The position numbers and the translations under genes were made by a program. Shown here piece after piece: positions 32,233-38,085 of a stretch of DNA of 42,634 nucleotides. This DNA comes from JAYZDF01 sp036337945. GTDB taxonomy: Bacteria; Myxococcota; Kuafuiibacteriia; Kuafuiibacteriales; Kuafuiibacteriaceae. The notes beneath the pieces are model-generated. The model was not told the DNA's origin and searched no databases. It worked only from the letters and a program-made list of their open reading frames with translations. Position 1 is the first letter of the stretch. The number at the start of each line of letters is the position of its first letter. The stretch is taken from NCBI GenBank assembly GCA_036337945.1, contig JAYZDF010000117.1, forward strand, positions 1 through 42,634, in the 5' to 3' direction.

Positions 32233-34466
32233 TACTGAATACCTTCCTCTAATTTTGCTGCAACGTCCGCAGCTTGGGCTGCTGAACGGCAAAACTCGTC
32301 CCAATGGGTTTTGCCCCGAGCACGACTCAACCACAGAGTTCTGGCTTCGTTATATTTGCCCATCCTAAAAAGGGCTTCTCCCTCAAAATACGAGGCCTGT
32401 GCGACAAGGGCGTCGGGTGTGCGGTTTGCGATTGAGCTGGTTCGAACTCGAGACAAAAGGTCAACGGCGCTCTTCGGCTTACCTTCTTTGATATAAACCG
32501 TTGCTAAGTCGATCTGGACGTTTGTTTTCCGGGTCGTAGACAGCTTCTCTTTGTAGAGCATTCGAGTAAGAGCCTGCTTTGCCGTTCCAAACATGTCGTG
32601 TTCGAGGGCGATATCAGCAGCTCGTGAAAGGTCATCTCCTCTCTCCGAGACGGTCTTACCGAGTTGAGCTGCCCTTATGAATAGTTTGACAGCACCCTTA
32701 TGGTCACCGGCTCGATTGAGAACCTCAGCTTTTGCTCGGTTCAGAGTCGCTGACTTGTCGGTTCGTCGAGACTCATCTGAATAGGCGATAATCGTCCGTG
32801 CACGTGCGATGTCACCGACTTGCAGATACGTACTAATAAGTTCCGAGAGGACTTCGTCATTCTTTTTTGAATCGTCTCTCTTCGCTATCTTTACGAGGAA
32901 CTCAACAGCCATTGAAGTATTTCCTTCGTGGCGCGCGGCACGAGCGATTTTCAGCATGAGGTCAGGCGCGTCTGGGTGTTGAGGGAGAAGTTCGCCGAAG
33001 TCATTCGCAAAAGTCACAAGCTGACTTTCTTTATTCCACCGTACGAGTTGCTCTACCGTATCAGTCATTCCTGCAAAGGTTCGTTTCCTTATGCGTGCAC
33101 GGGACATCGAGTCCTGAGCGTGGTTCTCGGCCCGTAGAAAAGCCTGAAATGATGACTTTGGTCGGCCAGCGCGAGCATTTAGTCGCCCGAGACGCATTTC
33201 AGCGTCCATTGCGACTGGTTTGTTTCTTGACGCTGAGAGATGCGCAAGAGAACTCAACGTGTTTGCGAAGTTTTTCGTAAGCACTCCTCGTTCAAGCAGC
33301 CGTGCGCGAGCAAGCATTGAAACTGTCTTGTTTTCCGCTCGGTCGTTGAGTTCAAAAAGAATTTTCTCTGCTTCCTCTTTTGATGAGTAATAATTGAGAT
33401 CGACTAATCGTAGTTTTGCCCAAAGTGCGTAGCTCGCTTCATTGAGAAGACTTCTGTAAAGTTTTACAGATTCACCTTTCCGGCCGGCGATGTAGTTGAG
33501 TTCCGCTCGCCACATTCGCAAGGAAGGTGTATTTACGAGGCTAACCATGCTGATCGCTTCATTGAGATCTTGTTTTTGCAGGGCGAGTCGCGCTCCTATC
33601 AAAGAAGCTTTTTCGCCAAAATGGTTAGGCAAATCCTGTCCCGCGCGAACAATCTTTCGCATCTGTGCGACAGTCACTTCTTTTCTTCCAAGCCGGCGTT
33701 CAATCTCAGCCTGATAAAGATCGATGTACGGATTTATGGATCGGATCTTTTGTTTTCTAAGGCTTCGAAGAACCTCATCAGCTTCCGCGTACATGCCGAT
33801 CGAAACAGCAAACACCGTCCACATTAGTTTTCCATGAGTTGATTCCGGCAATGCATCCTTGATATTCACGGACGGATTCAACTTTCGCCCTTCGACAGCG
33901 TGACGAGCGAATATTTCAGCCAGAACTTCTACTAGGAATTTTGGAGGTTGATTGACGGCCTTAATCCGAGCTTCGTCGACGTACCCGTTGTCGATTGCCC
34001 GTAAAACCTGCTGTCCTTCTGGCGAGCTGGCACGATACTGTCTGGTCGGAAGTGGGAATCCGTTTTCGTTCATGGACAGGATAAAGACGGGCGGTGTGAT
34101 TGCGTTCGTCGGGGTCAGAGCTTCCGGGTTGACTGTCACATCCAGAATCAATCGGTTTCGACGAATCGGAAGGACTTTTACTGCTGGATACTTTATCCGG
34201 GTGTAGAGACGAGCTGAGAAGAGGTCGACATCGTCTTGATTGACATCATATCTCTCGATAATTCGGCCGAGCTGTCCATCAAGGGCCTTGGTCATTCCTG
34301 GGGCAGGGCGTCGGACTCTCAGGTCTACGATACCTTCGCCGACATAGGCATCCGCGGTAGCCGCAGTTCTCGCGCTAGCCGGCAGCACAACTCGACGAGT
34401 TGAGGGCCATTCTAGATCTCCGGTCACGGTGGTTGCGACGAGAGCGATGATAGGGGCAACTAGCAC
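32232..34466 (-). CDS. Periplasmic TPR-repeat protein of the flagellar locus
   Basis: GTG start at 34466; an in-frame stop lies four codons upstream. The 744-residue product has an N-terminal signal-like helix (LVAPIIALVATTVTG), an N-terminal region of about 110 residues with short beta-like stretches (LYTRIKYPAVKVLPIRRNRLILDVTV) and then a long series of helical repeats typical of TPR or SEL1-type solenoids up to the C-terminus (for example SYALWAKLRLVDLNYYSSKEEAEK; AEVLNRAGDHKGAVKLFIRAAQLG). It sits between fliG and the FlbD-like gene, sharing one base with the latter. Periplasmic TPR proteins such as Campylobacter PflA build scaffolds around the motor, and that is the best guess. I do not recognise an orthologue. 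A sigma-54-like site and a FleQ-like box precede it. Confidence 0.78.
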   Translation of the reverse strand: MLVAPIIALVATTVTGDLEWPSTRRVVLPASARTAATADAYVGEGIVDLRVRRPAPGMTKALDGQLGRIIERYDVNQDDVDLFSARLYTRIKYPAVKVLPIRRNRLILDVTVNPEALTPTNAITPPVFILSMNENGFPLPTRQYRASSPEGQQVLRAIDNGYVDEARIKAVNQPPKFLVEVLAEIFARHAVEGRKLNPSVNIKDALPESTHGKLMWTVFAVSIGMYAEADEVLRSLRKQKIRSINPYIDLYQAEIERRLGRKEVTVAQMRKIVRAGQDLPNHFGEKASLIGARLALQKQDLNEAISMVSLVNTPSLRMWRAELNYIAGRKGESVKLYRSLLNEASYALWAKLRLVDLNYYSSKEEAEKILFELNDRAENKTVSMLARARLLERGVLTKNFANTLSSLAHLSASRNKPVAMDAEMRLGRLNARAGRPKSSFQAFLRAENHAQDSMSRARIRKRTFAGMTDTVEQLVRWNKESQLVTFANDFGELLPQHPDAPDLMLKIARAARHEGNTSMAVEFLVKIAKRDDSKKNDEVLSELISTYLQVGDIARARTIIAYSDESRRTDKSATLNRAKAEVLNRAGDHKGAVKLFIRAAQLGKTVSERGDDLSRAADIALEHDMFGTAKQALTRMLYKEKLSTTRKTNVQIDLATVYIKEGKPKSAVDLLSRVRTSSIANRTPDALVAQASYFEGEALFRMGKYNEARTLWLSRARGKTHWDEFCRSAAQAADVAAKLEEGIQ

Positions 34467-34478
34467 AGGCGATTATTA

Positions 34479-34495
34479 TGCAGGAGGGATGCCAA
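34479..34495 (-). promoter_or_regulatory. Sigma-54 (-24/-12) promoter upstream of the TPR gene
   Basis: The minus strand reads TTGGCATCCCTCCTGCA, matching the RpoN consensus at 10 of 14 defined positions, including TTGGCA, TGC and the exact GG-to-GC spacing. The predicted start is near 34468, two bases before the GTG, so the mRNA would be leaderless. Confidence 0.55.
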
Positions 34496-34558
34496 CCCAT
34501 TAAGTTCCTGAATTTATGAGAGTTTTAGGCCGTATAAGTGAAGATTGACGATCTTGGT

Positions 34559-34572
34559 GTCAATAAAATGAC
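34559..34572. promoter_or_regulatory. FleQ-box-like palindrome upstream of the TPR gene
   Basis: GTCAATAAAATGAC matches the Pseudomonas FleQ consensus GTCaNTAAAtTGAC at all but one defined base. It lies about 65 bp upstream of the -24 element, a normal distance for an enhancer-binding activator. A TTGACGATC motif occurs twice nearby (34545-34553 and 34586-34594), and ATTGAC at 34544 with GTCAAT at 34559 makes a second inverted repeat. Confidence 0.62.
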
Positions 34573-34620
34573 AAGAGAGGATTTTTTGACGATCGACGAG
34601 CCGCGCACCAAAAGGGGGCT

Positions 34621-35649
34621 TTATACGAGTGCGTCGTCCCCGCCTGCTGCGAACTCGATTCGACCTTCTTGTTCCATTTGTAGGGCGATACGAACAATCT
34701 CGCTTTGCGCAGCGGTAACCTCGGATACCCTCATTGGGCCACGAGATTCGAGGTCCTCCAGGATGATTTGAGACGCACGCGCCGACATATTACCAAGGAT
34801 CTTATCTCGTAGTCCGTCCGGCGCCGTCTTGAGAGCTCGAACCAAGGATTCCCCATCGACTTCACGTAACAGTGCTTGGATGTAGCGATTATCCAGGCGT
34901 TCAAGGTCTTCGAATGTGAACATCGATTGTCTAATGTCCGCGGCAAGGTCTTCGTCGAGCTCTTCAATATCGGCAAGCGTTTGGTTGCTCATGACTTTAT
35001 CTATGTTTGAAAGCTTCGTCATAATATCAGCGACAGCCTTCGCCCCGCTGAGTTTTCCACTACGTTCCATAAGTGCAAATTCCGCCAATTCGAGTTCAAT
35101 GACGCTTGCGACCTCTCGAATAGTTTCCGGAGAGATTGTATCAAGCCTAGCGATTCTCATAAGTACTTCCTTACGTATTTCACCAGGGAATGTTTCCAAC
35201 ACATATGCGGATTTTTCATTGTTGAGGTGAGCGAGAACCAATGCACTCGTTTGTGGATGTTCTTTTATCAGAAGGTTCGCAAGTACTCGATGGTCAACAC
35301 CCTCGAGTAGCATAAATCCACTTTCTGTTTCTCGTCCACCCAGGATTTCTTGGACATTTTCTTCTCCGACCGCTTTTGCTGCAGCTCGGCGAATGAAGTC
35401 TGAAGCGCCGACGAGCTTCATGCTGTGGTTGTTGTATAACCATTCCAGAAAATCTCTTAGCGTCTGAACCGATGCCTTCCCGGGTACACGGGAAAGTTTA
35501 CTCATCGCTTCGTGTAAACGTCGGACATCTCTTGCGCTCATGTGTTTCAGCACAGACGCAGCCGATTCCTCTCCCATTCCGAGCAACACTAATGCAGCTT
35601 TTTGCGGACCATCAAGATTTGATGCGGGTAAGTTATTCATGATTTTCAC
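34621..35649 (-). CDS. fliG: Flagellar motor switch protein FliG
   Basis: The 342-residue product has all three FliG domains: the N-terminal FliF-binding part (LDGPQKAALVLLGMGEESAASVLKHM), the middle domain with the EHPQ motif (LIKEHPQTSALVLAHL, about 125-140) and the C-terminal torque helix (FTFEDLERLDNRYIQALLREVD, then ILGNMSARASQIILEDLE with its charged ridge). It bridges MS ring, C-ring and stator. The ATG is preceded by AAGAGG. It is separated from fliF by six genes, whereas fliF-fliG adjacency is the rule. It follows the FleQ-like gene by 96 bp. Confidence 0.97.
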   Translation of the reverse strand: MKIMNNLPASNLDGPQKAALVLLGMGEESAASVLKHMSARDVRRLHEAMSKLSRVPGKASVQTLRDFLEWLYNNHSMKLVGASDFIRRAAAKAVGEENVQEILGGRETESGFMLLEGVDHRVLANLLIKEHPQTSALVLAHLNNEKSAYVLETFPGEIRKEVLMRIARLDTISPETIREVASVIELELAEFALMERSGKLSGAKAVADIMTKLSNIDKVMSNQTLADIEELDEDLAADIRQSMFTFEDLERLDNRYIQALLREVDGESLVRALKTAPDGLRDKILGNMSARASQIILEDLESRGPMRVSEVTAAQSEIVRIALQMEQEGRIEFAAGGDDALV

Positions 35650-35745
35650 CTCTTAAGATGTTTTTGTTTTCGTGGTTTCGAGTTTTCGAAATGAATTGGC
35701 ACATTGTCGTGCTTTTATTGAGTCGTTCTCTATTCATCTCAAACC

Positions 35746-37188
35746 TCATAACGCGATCTTCAGTCGTTTAATCTTTTCGACCAATGTCGTTCGATTGATA
35801 CTCAGTAGTTGTGCGGCCTGATTTTTATTACCGTTAGTATGGGTAAGCGCTTGCATGATAAGAGACTTCTCATAGTCTACAAGAGCTGCTTTTAGGTTAA
35901 GCCCTTCAGGAGGGAACGAAAACTGGTCTCTGCTTGCTTGATTTGCATGCGTAGGTTGATTGCTTGCCAGCGGAGACAACTCAACTTGACTCACAAATCT
36001 CTCAGGTAAGTCTTCTTCCTCGATTTCTCCTTCACCTCGAAGGATGACCATTCGCTCAACTACATTTCGTAGCTCGCGAATGTTGCCGGGCCAATCGTAT
36101 CGTTGCAGGCTGGTCATTACATTGGTTGAGAGCCCACTGATCTCTGTGAAACGATCTTCATTGAATTCAAGAATGAAATGGTTGACGAGTTCCAAGATAT
36201 CTTCTTTACGTTCTCTCAGTGGTGCGACCTGAATAGGAAATACTGACAGCCTATAGTAAAGGTCTTTACGAAATAGTCCCTTCTCAACGTGAGTTTCGAG
36301 CTCTTGATTGGTGGCTGCTACAACTCTAAAATCACCTTTTATCGTTTCATTACTTCCAACAGGTTGAAACTCTCTCTCCTGCAGAACACGCAACAATTTA
36401 GCTTGCAAGTCGAGTTTCATTTCGCCGATCTCGTCAAGGAATATTGTGCCGCCACTTGCTTGTCGAAAGCGTCCCTCTCGATCACTCGTTGCATTCGTAA
36501 AGGCACCTTTTTTGTGACCAAATAATTCAGATTCGAGCAGACTGTCAGGTATTGCCGCGCAATTTACAGTTACAAGAGGGCCCTCGCTACGCAATGATGC
36601 ACCATGAATTTCTTGTGCGATGAGTTCTTTTCCTACGCCTGATTCGCCTGTGATGAGCACATTCGTTGATGTTGGGGCAACCCGGCTTATCATGCGATAT
36701 ACTCGTTCAAGAACGTTGGAGTTACCGCGCATTAGCCGGTTGTTTTTTTCTATTTGACTAGGACTAGATGTTTCTTGTTCGTCCAGCCAGTTGTCGCGGG
36801 TTACGCCGTTTGCACCCGTTTTATAGAACTGCAACTGCTCGATAAGTGCATCAACATTCAGGGGGGATTGAAGTACAGTCGACGCACCGTTTTGCATGGC
36901 TTGAACAGCTTGCGAAACTGAGCCGAGCTCGGATTTGGCTATGATCTTTGGGGGCGAGTCGAAAGATTGCGCGATCTGCATAACAAAGAGCGCGTCATCA
37001 TCTTTCATATCTAGTTCTACAATGACTGCGGCGGGGGTCTGATTCTGGATTTGGCTTCGAGCCTGCACCCCTGAGGCCGCCTCAAGCACCTTGAGGTCCC
37101 GATTGATCAGTACCGAAGACAGATTCTCTCTTCTTCGTTGGTTGTCATCCACAAGGAGGACAACCGGCTGAGGCGTCAGATTTCCCAT
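35746..37188 (-). CDS. FleQ-like sigma-54 activator with a pseudo-receiver
   Basis: The start ATG at 37188 has GGAG six bases upstream; an ATG at 37206 lacks a ribosome site. The 480-residue product has an N-terminal receiver fold (VVLLVDDNQ), an AAA+ domain with GESGVGKE, GAFTNA in place of GAFTGA, GGTIFLDEIGEMKLD, WPGNIREL, and a C-terminal Fis-type helix-turn-helix (NGNKNQAAQLLSINRTTLVEK). The receiver phospho-Asp position is Glu58 (in VIVELDMKDDDAL) and the conserved Lys is Ser108 (LQSPL), so phosphorylation is unlikely, as in FleQ and FlrA. It is the first gene of the locus and probably the master activator. A FleQ-like box overlaps its own promoter. Confidence 0.88.
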   Translation of the reverse strand: MGNLTPQPVVLLVDDNQRRRENLSSVLINRDLKVLEAASGVQARSQIQNQTPAAVIVELDMKDDDALFVMQIAQSFDSPPKIIAKSELGSVSQAVQAMQNGASTVLQSPLNVDALIEQLQFYKTGANGVTRDNWLDEQETSSPSQIEKNNRLMRGNSNVLERVYRMISRVAPTSTNVLITGESGVGKELIAQEIHGASLRSEGPLVTVNCAAIPDSLLESELFGHKKGAFTNATSDREGRFRQASGGTIFLDEIGEMKLDLQAKLLRVLQEREFQPVGSNETIKGDFRVVAATNQELETHVEKGLFRKDLYYRLSVFPIQVAPLRERKEDILELVNHFILEFNEDRFTEISGLSTNVMTSLQRYDWPGNIRELRNVVERMVILRGEGEIEEEDLPERFVSQVELSPLASNQPTHANQASRDQFSFPPEGLNLKAALVDYEKSLIMQALTHTNGNKNQAAQLLSINRTTLVEKIKRLKIAL

Positions 37189-37208
37189 CACAAGCTCCGC
37201 AGACATTA

Positions 37209-37222
37209 GTCAGCGTTTTGAC
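37209..37222. promoter_or_regulatory. FleQ-box-like palindrome at the promoter of the FleQ-like gene
   Basis: GTCAGCGTTTTGAC is GTCA-N6-TGAC. It overlaps the predicted transcription start of the FleQ-like gene (about 37218), a position suited to autorepression. It is the third copy of the motif in flagellar intergenic DNA of this window. Confidence 0.55.
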
Positions 37223-37224
37223 AG

Positions 37225-37252
37225 ATTATTGCGACTTTGGTCCAAAATGCAA
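37225..37252 (-). promoter_or_regulatory. Putative sigma-70 promoter of the FleQ-like gene
   Basis: On the minus strand TTGCAT (37252-37247), a 16-base spacer and AATAAT (37230-37225) form a housekeeping-type promoter. The -10 matches at five of six positions and the -35 at three. The expected start lies inside the adjacent GTCA-N6-TGAC palindrome. Confidence 0.4.
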
Positions 37253-37288
37253 TAGAAACGCCATTTTTTCGACGATAAGGAGGACGGA

Positions 37289-38083
37289 TTGCGGGTAAAC
37301 ACGATGTTTGGGTTAGTTGGTTTGTTGACGGTGTTGTTTTTTTTGGCGCAACCAATAATTGTTTTGAGGGTTTATACCGTAAGGAGGCTGTTCACATTGA
37401 CAGGAGAAATAGTGAAAAGGAATCGGTGGGAAAGCGAGCTTCCGCGCCTAACGCTCTCATTTCTGATTGGCTCGACGGATCGTCGAGTGCCTGTTATGGG
37501 TCCGGCTGTGAGAAAGGTCAGAAGCGATGATGACCCGTGGTGGCGAATTAGTGTCAGGACAGCGGCTCGCTTGCGATTGCGCGACCTCGTAGTGTCAGAA
37601 AGGAAGAGAGCACAACTTCATATAGCCCTCATCAAGGAGACGAATCCCGAGGCTTCACCAGACCGCGTTGCCAGAATTTTAGTACAACGATTTAAGAAGC
37701 TCGCCTCCGTCGAGGGAGGAATAACTGGGGCGGTGGGAGCGATTGGTGTGCCAGTGAACTTTATAATGTTCACATATTTCCAACTTGCGATGATCGTTGC
37801 CATCGCGGAGGCCTACAGCAGTCCACTCGACGATGAACGGGGAGAGCAACGTTTGGTTGAAGTTTTAGGGAGAGCTCATGGCATAGAAGACATTCTGCGA
37901 ACTACACCTAAAATCATCGGAACAATTGCAGTCGCACTCGCGTCGAAATACGGACTTTCAACTTTAGGAAGGCTCGTGCCTCTGCTTTCGGCTCCTCTCT
38001 CTGCGCGCATGAATGCGCGGGACATGGAGCGTACGGGCAGCGAAGCTCTCCGAACCTTCGGCAACGTCTTTCAAGTAGTTTAG
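37289..38083 (+). CDS. EcsC-like membrane-associated protein
   Basis: TTG start at 37289 is supported by AAGGAGGA with its core five bases upstream; the next ATG (37304) is too far from it. The 264-residue product has an N-terminal membrane helix (GLVGLLTVLFFLAQPIIVL). From about residue 140 it has an EcsC-family pattern: KLASVEGGITGAVGAIGVPVNF, then YFQLAMIVAIAEAYSSPLDDERGEQRLVEVL and SAPLSARMNARDMERTGSEALRTF. EcsC proteins are poorly understood. The gene is divergent from the FleQ-like gene and ends two bases before the next start, so it is co-transcribed with the barrel protein. Family call is by pattern only. Confidence 0.65.
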   Translation: MRVNTMFGLVGLLTVLFFLAQPIIVLRVYTVRRLFTLTGEIVKRNRWESELPRLTLSFLIGSTDRRVPVMGPAVRKVRSDDDPWWRISVRTAARLRLRDLVVSERKRAQLHIALIKETNPEASPDRVARILVQRFKKLASVEGGITGAVGAIGVPVNFIMFTYFQLAMIVAIAEAYSSPLDDERGEQRLVEVLGRAHGIEDILRTTPKIIGTIAVALASKYGLSTLGRLVPLLSAPLSARMNARDMERTGSEALRTFGNVFQVV

Positions 38084-38085
38084 AC

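Noticed and set aside
35696..35712. Sigma-54-like TTGGCAC on the plus strand between fliG and the FleQ-like gene
   Set aside because: The GG-to-GC distance is one base too long and no plus-strand gene follows.
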